Positions 53,861-62,460 of a stretch of 64,000 bases of DNA are shown here, in pieces. The notes beneath the pieces are model-generated. The model was given only the letters and a program-made list of their open reading frames with translations, was not told where the DNA came from and searched no databases. Source of the stretch: Pseudomonas fluorescens (GTDB taxonomy: Bacteria > Pseudomonadota > Gammaproteobacteria > Pseudomonadales > Pseudomonadaceae); the NCBI RefSeq assembly GCF_001648775.1, contig NZ_LVEJ01000018.1, positions 117,403 to 181,402 on the forward strand. The letters are read 5' to 3'. Both the position numbers and the translations under genes were made by a program. Numbering within the stretch: the stretch's first letter is position 1; each line of letters starts with the position of its first letter.

Positions 53861-54925
53861 TCAGTCACCGTCGTTGGCGTTGAAGCCCAGTTGGATGCCC
53901 AGCGCCTTGGCCAGTTCGCCTTCGTGCAGGCGATGGACGACGTTGAGGCTGTCGTAGATGTCATTGAGTTGCTGACGCCCGGCGTCGTCTTCGAGCATTT
54001 CGCCGAGCGAACGCTGGGTGCTGTCGAACAGTTTCAGCGAAGCGGCGTAGGCAGCATCGATCTTGTCGGCCAACGGCTTTTGCTCAGCCGGCAACAGACC
54101 GCGCAGGCCTTTGTTGTCGACGCCTTCCCACACGGTTTTGGCGGCGGCGAGGCTTGCTTCCAGTGCGGTCAGCGAGGACTGGCTGCGCCAGGCATCGGCC
54201 TGGAACGGCTGTGGCACGCCCTTGCTCTGGCGGCCCATTGGCGTGCCGAGTTTTTTCTTCAGGGTGTCCAGCGCGGTGACCTGCACACGCAGCAGATCGG
54301 CGATCGCTTCGTGGGAGTCGGCGTAACGCTGATTCGGGAACTTGGTCATCTGCGCGAGCATGCCATCGGTGTTGTTCCAGTTCTGCAGAATCTCTTCAGC
54401 CAGTTGTTTCTGACGCTCGCCGATGGCGATCAGCAGCGGGCAGTACTTGGCTTTCTGTTCGGCATTGGCCACGTCAGGCTTGGCGTCAAAGAGGATGTAT
54501 TCGTAGGCCGACAGGCCTTGCACCACGACGCTGGATTTGGCCAGTGCGGCGGCGTCGATCTGCGGCTGGGCGACGACCAGTTGCTCGACCTGACGGCCGA
54601 CAAGGTTTTTCTTGTCCGGCCAGAACTGCACCTGCCACGAACGGTTGCCCTCGGCCAACGGACCGATCAGCAGCGGTTGCAACTCGGCCCAGGCTTTCTG
54701 CGCGTGGAGGAAGTCGGCGCGGGCGGTTTCCAGGGTTTCTTTGCCCTGGCAGTAGGCGAGGGCGCTGACCGCCAGTTGTTTGTCGGCTTCGACCCAGCGG
54801 GTGTAGGTCGGCAGGATCACCGATTTGGCGATGGCCGCCGAGGTGACCGCTTGCGGATCCTGCGGCGAGCAGGCGCCGAGGGCGAGTGCGGCAAGGCTGG
54901 TGAACAGTAGCTTGGGACGGAACAT
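53861..54925 (-). CDS. Imelysin-like lipoprotein lacking the GxHxxE histidine
   Basis: A 354-residue lipoprotein: signal peptide with lipobox LALGAC (Cys19), then an imelysin helical domain. Where imelysins carry GxHxxE, here the segment is GLSAYE at 137-142: the Gly and Glu are kept but the His is Ser139. Imelysins are periplasmic or surface proteins linked with iron. Without the His, a classical metal site is doubtful. 28 bases downstream of the di-heme gene. Confidence 0.85.
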   Translation of the reverse strand: MFRPKLLFTSLAALALGACSPQDPQAVTSAAIAKSVILPTYTRWVEADKQLAVSALAYCQGKETLETARADFLHAQKAWAELQPLLIGPLAEGNRSWQVQFWPDKKNLVGRQVEQLVVAQPQIDAAALAKSSVVVQGLSAYEYILFDAKPDVANAEQKAKYCPLLIAIGERQKQLAEEILQNWNNTDGMLAQMTKFPNQRYADSHEAIADLLRVQVTALDTLKKKLGTPMGRQSKGVPQPFQADAWRSQSSLTALEASLAAAKTVWEGVDNKGLRGLLPAEQKPLADKIDAAYAASLKLFDSTQRSLGEMLEDDAGRQQLNDIYDSLNVVHRLHEGELAKALGIQLGFNANDGD

Positions 54926-54953
54926 GTCGGGCTCCCGATTCTTTTATCAGTGT

Positions 54954-56381
54954 TTAAAGTGAGTTCAAAAAAGCCAGCAGCGCGGCGCGCTGCTCGGCAT
55001 TGAAAGACAAAACCTGTTGCTGTGCCGCTTGCGCTTCGCCGCCGTGCCAGAGCACCGCTTCGAGCAGATTGCGCGCACGGCCATCGTGCAAAAACTGGGT
55101 GTGGCCACTGACCGCTTGCGTCAGGCCAATCCCCCACAACGGCGGCGTGCGCCAGTCGCGGCCGGAGGCCTGGAATTCCGTGCGGTTGTCGGCCAGGCCG
55201 TCGCCCATGTCATGCAGCAGCAGATCGCTGTACGGGCGAATCACTTGATGGGCCAGTTCAGGTTCGGCGGCGTTGGCGGCGGTGGTGTATTTCGGGGTGT
55301 GGCAGGAATCGCAACCGGCCTGGAAAAACAGGTTCTTGCCGGCGATGACGTCTGCTTCGTTGACGCCACGACGCGCAGGGACGGCGAGGTTACGGCTGTA
55401 GAACAGCACCAGACGCAAGATGTTGTCGCTGACTTCCGGCTCGCCGTCCGGGCCATTGCCGTTCGGCGCCTGTTTGCAGGCGGTTTGCGCGTCGGTGCAA
55501 TCATCGAAGGGTCTCAGGCTGGTCGTGAGACCCATATCACCCGAAAACGCGTGAACATTCTGTTGATTGAGATTCGGTTGCCCGGCTTTCCAGCCGAATC
55601 GGCCCATGACGGTCTTCTGCAATGCGTCATCCCAGACCTGGTTGGGGCGGCCATGGATGCCGTTTTTCGCTTTGGCCTGCGCGGCGGCGTTGGCGAGGAT
55701 CGCTTCTTCGGGGATCGCTTCGAGCAGGCCGAGGCCGATCATCGGCGGGGCGACCCGTGCGGAAAAACGCGTGTCCGGGTGCATCGGACCGTAACCCAGC
55801 TGGGTGATCTGCAACAGCGGCTTGCGCAGTTCAACTTCGGTGCCGTCCTTGAAACGCACGGGCACCGGGGTGTAGTCGACGCGCACCTTGCCTTCCGGGG
55901 CGACGCCGGGCACGGCCATGTCCTGGAACTGGCCGCCGTAGACCGGCTCCGGCACCACGCCGACCTGCTCGATGAGCCGGGCATATTCCGGCGCATCGGG
56001 AATCGACAACCGGACCAGCATCGACACCGCGTTGGCCGCATCCGGCGTTGGCGGATGACCGCGACCGTCCTTGATGTGGCAGTTCTGGCAGGCGTTGGTG
56101 TTGAACAACGGGCCGAGACCATCGCGCGCCGTGGTGGTCGACGGCGCGATCACCCATGGGCTGCGAAAGAAGCTGTTACCGACGCTGAAGTCCACCCGCC
56201 GCGACGGCGGCAGATTCGCCGAAGGCAGCGAGAACGCATTCTGATCAGTCTTGCGCACGGTCGCCGCGCCACCCGAGCGTGCTTCACCAGGCTCGGCCTT
56301 GGTGAAGCGCGGGGCGTCATCGCAGGCACTCAGGCCCAGGGCCAGCAACAGTGCAGACAAGCGAAGAGGCAGCGAGGGCAT
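54954..56381 (-). CDS. Di-heme oxidoreductase-like lipoprotein (DUF1111)
   Basis: A 475-residue lipoprotein (lipobox LGLSAC, Cys20) with two heme c motifs, CQNCH at 98-102 and CDSCH near residue 350, in the di-heme thiol-oxidase/DUF1111 fold distantly related to MauG and cytochrome c peroxidases. It may oxidise or reduce a periplasmic substrate; in this cassette an Fe2+/Fe3+ step is a natural idea but unproven. ATG at 56381 has AGGA upstream. Confidence 0.88.
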   Translation of the reverse strand: MPSLPLRLSALLLALGLSACDDAPRFTKAEPGEARSGGAATVRKTDQNAFSLPSANLPPSRRVDFSVGNSFFRSPWVIAPSTTTARDGLGPLFNTNACQNCHIKDGRGHPPTPDAANAVSMLVRLSIPDAPEYARLIEQVGVVPEPVYGGQFQDMAVPGVAPEGKVRVDYTPVPVRFKDGTEVELRKPLLQITQLGYGPMHPDTRFSARVAPPMIGLGLLEAIPEEAILANAAAQAKAKNGIHGRPNQVWDDALQKTVMGRFGWKAGQPNLNQQNVHAFSGDMGLTTSLRPFDDCTDAQTACKQAPNGNGPDGEPEVSDNILRLVLFYSRNLAVPARRGVNEADVIAGKNLFFQAGCDSCHTPKYTTAANAAEPELAHQVIRPYSDLLLHDMGDGLADNRTEFQASGRDWRTPPLWGIGLTQAVSGHTQFLHDGRARNLLEAVLWHGGEAQAAQQQVLSFNAEQRAALLAFLNSL

Positions 56382-56500
56382 CAGACATCCTGCGGACGGG
56401 CGAAAATAAAGGCGCAAAGTCTAACAGGGCGAGGGGGTTTGAATAAGAGGAATTATCGTTTGCTTGATACAGCGCAAGCCTTGGACCCCATGGAAACCCT

Positions 56501-56588
56501 GTGGGAGCGAGCCTGCTCGCGAAAGCGGTGTCCGACGCGCTGAAAATGTGGCGGCAGATACCGCCTTCGCGAGCAGGCTCGCTCCCAC
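56501..56588. repeat. REP pair, GCCTGCTCGC variant
   Basis: Facing copies at 56501-56523 and 56566-56588 with a 42-base spacer. Confidence 0.88.
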
Positions 56589-56653
56589 AGGGATGGGTGG
56601 TGTACCTGATATCGAACACACCCTGAAGTAGGGGGTTGTGTTTGGCAGACATG

Positions 56654-56681
56654 AAAAAGGCGACCCGAAGGTCGCCTTTTT
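56654..56681 (-). terminator. Terminator of the imelysin gene
   Basis: Twelve-base perfect stem AAAAAGGCGACC / GGTCGCCTTTTT with a four-base loop; T-run on both strands. 19 bases after the stop codon at 56701. Confidence 0.9.
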
Positions 56682-56700
56682 TTGACGCGGACGCTGTTGA

Positions 56701-58047
56701 TCAGAACTCGTGATCAGCGTTGTCCGGGTTCAGGTCGCTGATGCCCAGCTTACCGGCAGCGGCTTCAATCGAACCGGTCTGCTTGACCAAGGACGCGATG
56801 GCGTCGCGAACGATCTGGTTGCCAGCGGTGTTGCCGGCAGCGATCAACTGGTCGTAGTGCTCACCCTTGTTGGCGTGATCGACCATGACCTGGATCTTCG
56901 CTTCAGTTGCCGCCAGATCGGCTTTCAGTGCGGTGTCAGCCGCCGGATCAGCCTTGGCCACCAGCGACGACAGGCTGGCGCCGGTCATCTTGGTGCCGTC
57001 AACACGGGTGTACTCGCCCAGGTAAACGTTACGAACGCCTTTGGCATCGTAGAAGTGCGAGTTGTGGGTGTTGTCGCTGAAGCAATCCTGCTCGTCTTCA
57101 GGGGAGTTGGCTTCCAGGGACACCTTCATGCGCTCGCCTGCCAGTTCGCCCAGCGACAGGCTGCCCATGCCGAAGAGCATTTTGCGCAGACCGCTTTCGC
57201 CCGGCTCGGCTTCCAGAGTGGCGCGGTAGTTGTCAGCCACGTTCGGCTTCCAGTTGCCGACCATTTCTTCCAGGTCGCTGACCAGCAGTTGGGTCACGGA
57301 CTTCAGGTAGGCACGACGACGATCGTTGTGACCGCCAGTGGCGCCGGCGCCTTCCAGGTAGTCGGAAGCCGGACGGTTGCCAGCGCCAGGGCCGGTACCG
57401 TTCAGATCCTGGCCCCAGAGCAGGAATTCGATGGCGTGATAGCCAGTGGCAACGTTGGCTTCGGAACCGCCCAGCTCGTTGAGGCTGGCGAGTTTTTCCG
57501 GGGTGATGTCTTTGACGTCGACCTTGTCTTCGCCGACCTGAACTTCGGTGTTGGCGATGATGTTGGCGGTGGCGCCCGGGTTACCCAGTGCGTGCTCGTA
57601 GGATTTGTCGACGTAGTCGATCAGACCCTCGTCCAGTGGCCAGGCGTTAACTTGACCTTCCCAATCGTCAATGATCGTGTTGCCGAAGCGGAACACTTCA
57701 CTCTGCAGGTACGGAACGCGCGCGGCGACCCAGGCAGCCTTGGCGGCTTTCAGGGTGTCGGCGTTCGGCTTGGCGAGGAAGGCGTCGACGGCGGTTTGCA
57801 GGGTTTTCGCGGTGGATTCGGCATCGCTGTAAACGGCGAAGACCATGTCGGCATAGTGCGCGACCACGGCCTTGGCGGCGGCTTCGTCGACTTTACCGGC
57901 AGCGGCAGGCGCAGCCGCAGGAGCGGTGGTGCTGGCGGCTGGCGTCGGCGCGGCTGGAGCTGCAGCCTTGTCTTTGCCTTCGCCGCAACCGGCGAGGGAA
58001 ATAGCGATGGCCAGCAGACTGGCGGTAGCCAGAGGCATACGAATCAT
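56701..58047 (-). CDS. Imelysin family lipoprotein (IcmP/IrpA-like)
   Basis: A 448-residue lipoprotein: signal peptide with lipobox SLAGC (Cys21), an Ala/Pro/Thr linker at about 29-52, then an imelysin domain with an intact GYHAIE (G202-x-H204-x2-E207) motif and FLLWGQDLNG. It resembles insulin-cleaving IcmP of P. aeruginosa (PA4370) and cyanobacterial iron-regulated IrpA. The ATG at 58047 has AGGA upstream. A 9-base inverted repeat in its promoter is a likely iron-regulatory site. Confidence 0.9.
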   Translation of the reverse strand: MIRMPLATASLLAIAISLAGCGEGKDKAAAPAAPTPAASTTAPAAAPAAAGKVDEAAAKAVVAHYADMVFAVYSDAESTAKTLQTAVDAFLAKPNADTLKAAKAAWVAARVPYLQSEVFRFGNTIIDDWEGQVNAWPLDEGLIDYVDKSYEHALGNPGATANIIANTEVQVGEDKVDVKDITPEKLASLNELGGSEANVATGYHAIEFLLWGQDLNGTGPGAGNRPASDYLEGAGATGGHNDRRRAYLKSVTQLLVSDLEEMVGNWKPNVADNYRATLEAEPGESGLRKMLFGMGSLSLGELAGERMKVSLEANSPEDEQDCFSDNTHNSHFYDAKGVRNVYLGEYTRVDGTKMTGASLSSLVAKADPAADTALKADLAATEAKIQVMVDHANKGEHYDQLIAAGNTAGNQIVRDAIASLVKQTGSIEAAAGKLGISDLNPDNADHEF

Positions 58048-58105
58048 GGCGAACATCCTGCTTCGATAGTTGAGTGGACTCGCGCTGGGGGTGCGCAAAA
58101 CTGCG

Positions 58106-58132
58106 ACATAATGCAAATCTTTCGCATTATGT
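58106..58132. promoter_or_regulatory. Perfect inverted repeat upstream of imelysin
   Basis: ACATAATGC (58106-58114) and GCATTATGT (58124-58132) with nine bases between. The left side matches the 19-base Fur consensus at 13 positions (CATAATGCAAATCTTTCGC). Fur is the best guess; Zur or another regulator is possible. Confidence 0.5.
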
Positions 58133-58186
58133 GTAAAGGGTTGTGGCTGGAAATATTTCTTATTTACGACGGTGCAGTGGCATGGA

Positions 58187-60238
58187 TCAAAGGATCGCCG
58201 CGTTACTGCGCTGCGCCTGTTTGAGGTAGGCACTCAGCTCGCGCGCCGGCAGCGGCTTGCTGTAGTGGTAACCCTGACCCTCGTGGCAGCCCTCGGAGAT
58301 GATGTACGTTTCCTGCTCAGCCGTTTCCACGCCCTCGGCGATGACCTGCATGCCCAGGCTCTTGCCCAGTTGAATGATTGCGCGAACGATGGTCGCATCG
58401 TCGTCGTCATCCAGCAGATCCTGAACGAAGCTCTTGTCGATCTTGATCTTGTCCAGCGGCAGGCTTTTCAGGTAACTCAGCGATGAATACCCGGTGCCGA
58501 AGTCATCGATGGCGATCAGCGCGCCGGAGCGGCGCAGGCTGAGCAAATGTTGGGCGGCGGTGCTGATGTCTTCCATCAGGCCGGTTTCGGTGACTTCCAG
58601 TTCCAGGCTGCGCGGCGGCAGGCGGTACATCTGCAGCAGATTGTTGACCACGCGCGGCAACTCGGCGTGGTGCAGTTGCACGGTGGACAGGTTCACTGCC
58701 ATACGCAGATCGGCAAAGCCCTGATCGTGCCATTCGCGCAATTGCTTGCAGGCCTGATCCAGCACCCATTCGCCAATGGCGATGATCGTGCCGTTCTGCT
58801 CGGCCAGCGGAATGAACAGGTCCGGCGGCACCAGACCGTGTTCCGGATGCTGCCAGCGAATCAGCGCTTCGACGCCGACCACACGGTGATCGCGATAGCT
58901 GATCTGCGGCTGATAAACCAGATAGAACTGATCGCGCAGCAAGGCATCGCGCAGGTCTTTTTCCAGTTCGCGACGACGACGCATCTCGCTGTCGACGCTG
59001 GCGATGTAGAACTGATAACGGTTGCGCGAGCGGGTCTTGGCCAGCGTCATGGTCTGCTCGGCCTTCTGCAACAGTTTCTCGGTGCTGTCGCCGTCCTCCG
59101 GAAACAGGGTGATGCCGATGGTCGCGCGCAGGCGGATTTCCTGATGGTCGAGGGCGAATGCCGCTTCCAGATCATCAAGAATGCTCTGCGCCAGTTCTGC
59201 CGCTTCGTAGGGTTGTTCGATGTCGGCCTGGACCAGTGCGAACTGATCGCCACCCAAACGGGCGAGGGCGCCGAGGCGGCCGCTGTGGGCGCGCAGGCGA
59301 TCGGCCAGGGCCAGCAACAATTGGTCGCCGGTCTGGTAGCTGAATTGTTCGTTGATGCCTTTGAAGTCATCCAGCCCCACGCACAACACCGCGACCCGCC
59401 GTTGCAGCTTGCCGGCGTCGACCAGAATCTTGTCCAGTTGCTGCTGCAATTGCTGGCGATTGGGCAGGCCAGTGAGGAAGTCGTACTGAGCCATGCGCAG
59501 CAGGCTGTTTTCCGCTTCGTGGCGCAGATGGGTGTTGCGCTCGATCGATTCGAGCAACTGGTTGGCGGTGTTGATCCAGATCCCTAACTCGTTTTTCTCG
59601 TGGCCCTTGAGCTGCGGGATCTTGTGCTCGCTGGGACGATCCGGGTTGATCTCGGTGAGGTGCTCGATGATCCGCGACAGCGGTTTGGTCAGCAGCCAGT
59701 GGTAAACCAGATACAGCACCAGACCCATGGCCAGTGCGCGCAGCACGCCGGAAATGAAAATGATCACCGAACTGACGATGAAACCCTCGCCATAGGTGGC
59801 GGTGTCGAGGGTGATGCTCAGGTCGCCGTAATATTCGCTGTATGGACCACGCCCCACCAATTGCGTGGTGAAGGTGCGTTCCTGACCGAGGATCAGGTCA
59901 GTCAGCCAGCGACTGTTGGAATGCTGCAACTCGCGGGATTTCTGCGCGAGCATGGCTTCGTTGGGATGGCCGATGGAGGCCTGACGCACGGCATCGTCCT
60001 GAAACAGGCCTTCGATCACCTGCATGCCCATCTCCCGATCGAGGCTGTAAACGGCCTGAGTCGAGGGATCGCGGAACATGTCGAGGATGCGTTCGGCGTC
60101 GCCAGCCACCGCCTGACGGGTTTTGTAGGCATCGAAAACAATCTGCGCGCAGCTCAAGACTACGCCGACGATCAATGCCGACAGGAGCACGACCCGGAGC
60201 AACTTCACCGACAAGCTGTTCTTGAGTTCCAGCTTCAA
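58187..60238 (-). CDS. bifA: c-di-GMP phosphodiesterase BifA
   Basis: A 683-residue inner-membrane protein: membrane segments near 13-33 and 158-180 around a periplasmic region, then a degenerate GGDEF domain (RLGGDQFAL) and an intact EAL domain (GVEALIRW, DDFGTGYSSLSYL, KIDKSFVQ). The GGDQF change predicts no cyclase activity. In P. aeruginosa BifA lowers c-di-GMP and favours swarming over biofilm. Translation begins at a TTG with AAGGAA seven bases upstream. Adjacent to sodB as in PAO1 (PA4366-4367, from memory). Confidence 0.93.
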   Translation of the reverse strand: MKLELKNSLSVKLLRVVLLSALIVGVVLSCAQIVFDAYKTRQAVAGDAERILDMFRDPSTQAVYSLDREMGMQVIEGLFQDDAVRQASIGHPNEAMLAQKSRELQHSNSRWLTDLILGQERTFTTQLVGRGPYSEYYGDLSITLDTATYGEGFIVSSVIIFISGVLRALAMGLVLYLVYHWLLTKPLSRIIEHLTEINPDRPSEHKIPQLKGHEKNELGIWINTANQLLESIERNTHLRHEAENSLLRMAQYDFLTGLPNRQQLQQQLDKILVDAGKLQRRVAVLCVGLDDFKGINEQFSYQTGDQLLLALADRLRAHSGRLGALARLGGDQFALVQADIEQPYEAAELAQSILDDLEAAFALDHQEIRLRATIGITLFPEDGDSTEKLLQKAEQTMTLAKTRSRNRYQFYIASVDSEMRRRRELEKDLRDALLRDQFYLVYQPQISYRDHRVVGVEALIRWQHPEHGLVPPDLFIPLAEQNGTIIAIGEWVLDQACKQLREWHDQGFADLRMAVNLSTVQLHHAELPRVVNNLLQMYRLPPRSLELEVTETGLMEDISTAAQHLLSLRRSGALIAIDDFGTGYSSLSYLKSLPLDKIKIDKSFVQDLLDDDDDATIVRAIIQLGKSLGMQVIAEGVETAEQETYIISEGCHEGQGYHYSKPLPARELSAYLKQAQRSNAAIL

Positions 60239-60539
60239 AGGGTTATTCCTTAATCCGTGCGGGTAGCGTCAAGTTGCCATGAGTATTGGCAATCCCGAGT
60301 TGGCAGTCAAAGGGACAATCAGGCCCAGGGGCATTTGCCTGTGGCGTTGGCCGAAATGCTGCTGTCTGGAGTATTAGCCCTATTTGTACTGTGTCGGTAG
60401 TTTTGGCCCTCAACTTGAGCGGTTCGCAGCATTTTTTCGCTGTTTTGATGTTAGCCCGCTGTGGCATGGCGGCAAGGGGCGGGAGGATGCTTTTGCCGTG
60501 AGAGAAATCCGATCTTGAGGGAGACAATCTGCGAGCATA
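60239..60539. other. bifA upstream region
   Basis: About 300 bases between bifA and the sodB terminator. No gene, palindrome or clear promoter could be assigned; it must hold the bifA promoter. Confidence 0.5.
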
Positions 60540-60567
60540 AAAAAACCCGGCAAAAGCCGGGTTTTTT
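60540..60567 (-). terminator. Terminator of sodB
   Basis: Twelve-base stem AAAAAACCCGGC / GCCGGGTTTTTT with an AAAA loop; 14 bases after the sodB stop. Confidence 0.92.
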
Positions 60568-60581
60568 GACTGGCGCGCAGC

Positions 60582-61178
60582 TTAAGCGGTGAAGGTTTTG
60601 CCTTCGAACTGCTCAGCAACGAACTTCCAGTTGACCAGGTTCCAGAACGCTTCGACATACTTCGGACGAACGTTGCGGTAGTCGATGTAGTAAGCGTGTT
60701 CCCAGACGTCGCAGGTCAGCAGCGGGGTGTCGCCGCTGGTCAGCGGGTTGCCGGCGCCGATGGTGCTGGCCAGGGCCAGGGAACCGTCAGCCTTTTTCAC
60801 CAGCCAGCCCCAGCCGGAACCGAAGGTGCCGATCGAGGTTTTGCTGAACTCTTCCTTGAACTTGTCGAACGAACCGAACGAAGCGTTGATGGCTTCAGCC
60901 AGCGCGCCGGTTGGTTGACCGCCGGCGTTTGGCGCCAGGCAGTTCCAGTAGAAAGTGTGGTTCCAGACCTGAGCGGCGTTGTTGAAGATACCGCCCGAGG
61001 AAGTCTTGACGATTTCTTCCAGGGTCTTGCCTTCGAACTCGGTGCCTGGCACCAGGTTGTTCAGGTTCACGACATAGGTGTTGTGGTGCTTGTCGTGGTG
61101 GTATTCCAGGGTTTCCTTGGAAATGTGCGGCTGCAGGGCATCGTGTGCGTAAGGCAGCGGCGGCAATTCGAAAGCCAT
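60582..61178 (-). CDS. sodB: Iron superoxide dismutase
   Basis: A 198-residue Fe-SOD. Metal ligands are H27, H74, D157 and H161, at the positions of other SodB proteins, and AFELPPLPYAHDALQPHIS and the NHTFYWNCL segment favour iron over manganese. The ATG at 61178 is followed by the conserved N terminus; the frame upstream is not conserved. Confidence 0.97.
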   Translation of the reverse strand: MAFELPPLPYAHDALQPHISKETLEYHHDKHHNTYVVNLNNLVPGTEFEGKTLEEIVKTSSGGIFNNAAQVWNHTFYWNCLAPNAGGQPTGALAEAINASFGSFDKFKEEFSKTSIGTFGSGWGWLVKKADGSLALASTIGAGNPLTSGDTPLLTCDVWEHAYYIDYRNVRPKYVEAFWNLVNWKFVAEQFEGKTFTA

Positions 61179-61354
61179 GATGATTCTCCTAATCAGGTCT
61201 GTTGCGGTGAGCGCAAGGCCGATCACGGGCGGCCAGAAATGCACCGGCGAGTTTTTACTCTTTGCGGCGCAGGGTTTCGATCATAGCACCGGGGTTGCGG
61301 CATAACCACGCAACAACTGTGTGGAATAGAGGTTCCAGAGCCTTTTGGAATAAA

Positions 61355-61957
61355 TCAGGAAGCCAATATCAGTTGCCCTGCGACCGTGAACATCATCAGC
61401 GCCACCACCAGATCGAGAATCCGCCAGGTGCTCGGACGCGCCAGCCATGGCGCCAACCACGCAGCGCCCAATGCCAAGGTGAAAAACCACAACAGCGAGG
61501 CGCTCGCAGCACCGACCACGTAAGCGCCCGGCACCGATTGCTGCGCGCCGAGAGAGCCGATCAGCAACACCGTATCCAGATAAACGTGCGGGTTGAGCAG
61601 TGTCACCGCCAAAGCGCTGAGCATCACCGCGCGCAGCGAACGTACGGTCTGGTTTTCGCCCTGATCCATGCTCTGTTTCGAACAGGCCCGGCGCAGCGCC
61701 TGGCTGCCGTACCAGATCAAAAACGTCGCGCCGCCCCAACGCGCGATCGCCAGCAGCGTCGGGTTCTGCGCCAGAATCGTCGCCAGCCCGAATACCCCGG
61801 CGGCGACCAGCAGCGCATCGCACACCACGCATAATGCCGCCACCGGCAAATGGTGCTCACGACGCAGGCTCTGCGCCAATACAAACGCGTTCTGCGTGCC
61901 GATCGCCATGATCAGTCCGAACGCCACCAGCAGGCCGTTCACATAGCTTTGCCACAT
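61355..61957 (-). CDS. argO: LysE/ArgO-family amino-acid exporter
   Basis: A 200-residue six-helix exporter (GLIMAIGTQNAFVLAQSLRREH near the start; TLLNPHVYLDTVLLIGSLG centrally), typical of ArgO/LysE which export arginine or lysine. Five bases downstream of the ACT gene, and 0.5 kb from argP, the known activator of argO. Some members favour lysine. Confidence 0.88.
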   Translation of the reverse strand: MWQSYVNGLLVAFGLIMAIGTQNAFVLAQSLRREHHLPVAALCVVCDALLVAAGVFGLATILAQNPTLLAIARWGGATFLIWYGSQALRRACSKQSMDQGENQTVRSLRAVMLSALAVTLLNPHVYLDTVLLIGSLGAQQSVPGAYVVGAASASLLWFFTLALGAAWLAPWLARPSTWRILDLVVALMMFTVAGQLILAS

Positions 61958-61962
61958 AAGAT

Positions 61963-62364
61963 TCACTCCGCGTTGGCTGCCAGATCGCGCAGCACCTGCA
62001 TGGCGCGCTCGGCATCGGCCTGGCCGACAAACAGATGGTCGTGGTAGTAACCGGCGATCACGTTGCAACTGATCCCGGCCTTGCCCAGTGCGGTGGCGAA
62101 AGCGGCGGTGAGGCCAACGGCTTCCAGCGCCGAGTGCACATTGAGGGTGATCCACGCGGCGACGTAGTCGAAATTGAAACCGGCCTGTTCGGCCTGCGCG
62201 CGTTCGAGAATCACCGTCAAACCTTCCTGCTCACGAAAGCTGCCGAGGATGTCCACACCGCTCGGCAACTGGCCGTCGCGCAGGGTACAGAACACGTATT
62301 CACCGGCATTGAGTTGCGGGCTCATGCTGCGCAACAGGGTTGTGAGTGAGGTTTCGCCAGCCAT
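61963..62364 (-). CDS. ACT-domain protein
   Basis: A 133-residue protein of two ACT-like halves (DUF-type amino-acid-binding). Motifs EYVFCTLRDGQLP, GLTVILERAQAEQ, then AWITLNVHSALEAVGLTAAFATALGKAGISCNVIAGYYHDHLFV. It probably binds an amino acid and lies between argP and argO, so a regulatory role in export is a fair guess. Confidence 0.85.
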   Translation of the reverse strand: MAGETSLTTLLRSMSPQLNAGEYVFCTLRDGQLPSGVDILGSFREQEGLTVILERAQAEQAGFNFDYVAAWITLNVHSALEAVGLTAAFATALGKAGISCNVIAGYYHDHLFVGQADAERAMQVLRDLAANAE

Positions 62365-62460
62365 TGCAGTGTTCCTTGATAAAGAGTGCTTGCTGGCTAT
62401 TCTCCGGTCGAACGCTGTATAAGAAAAACCAATAGTGCTGATCGCTCATTAGGAAAACTG

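Larger units (their letters stand above)
56382..56700. other. Intergenic region between imelysin and di-heme genes
   Basis: 319 bases with no gene: contains a REP pair (56501-56588) and the terminator of the upstream imelysin gene (56654-56681). The di-heme gene therefore probably has its own promoter, between about 56382 and 56480. Confidence 0.6.
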
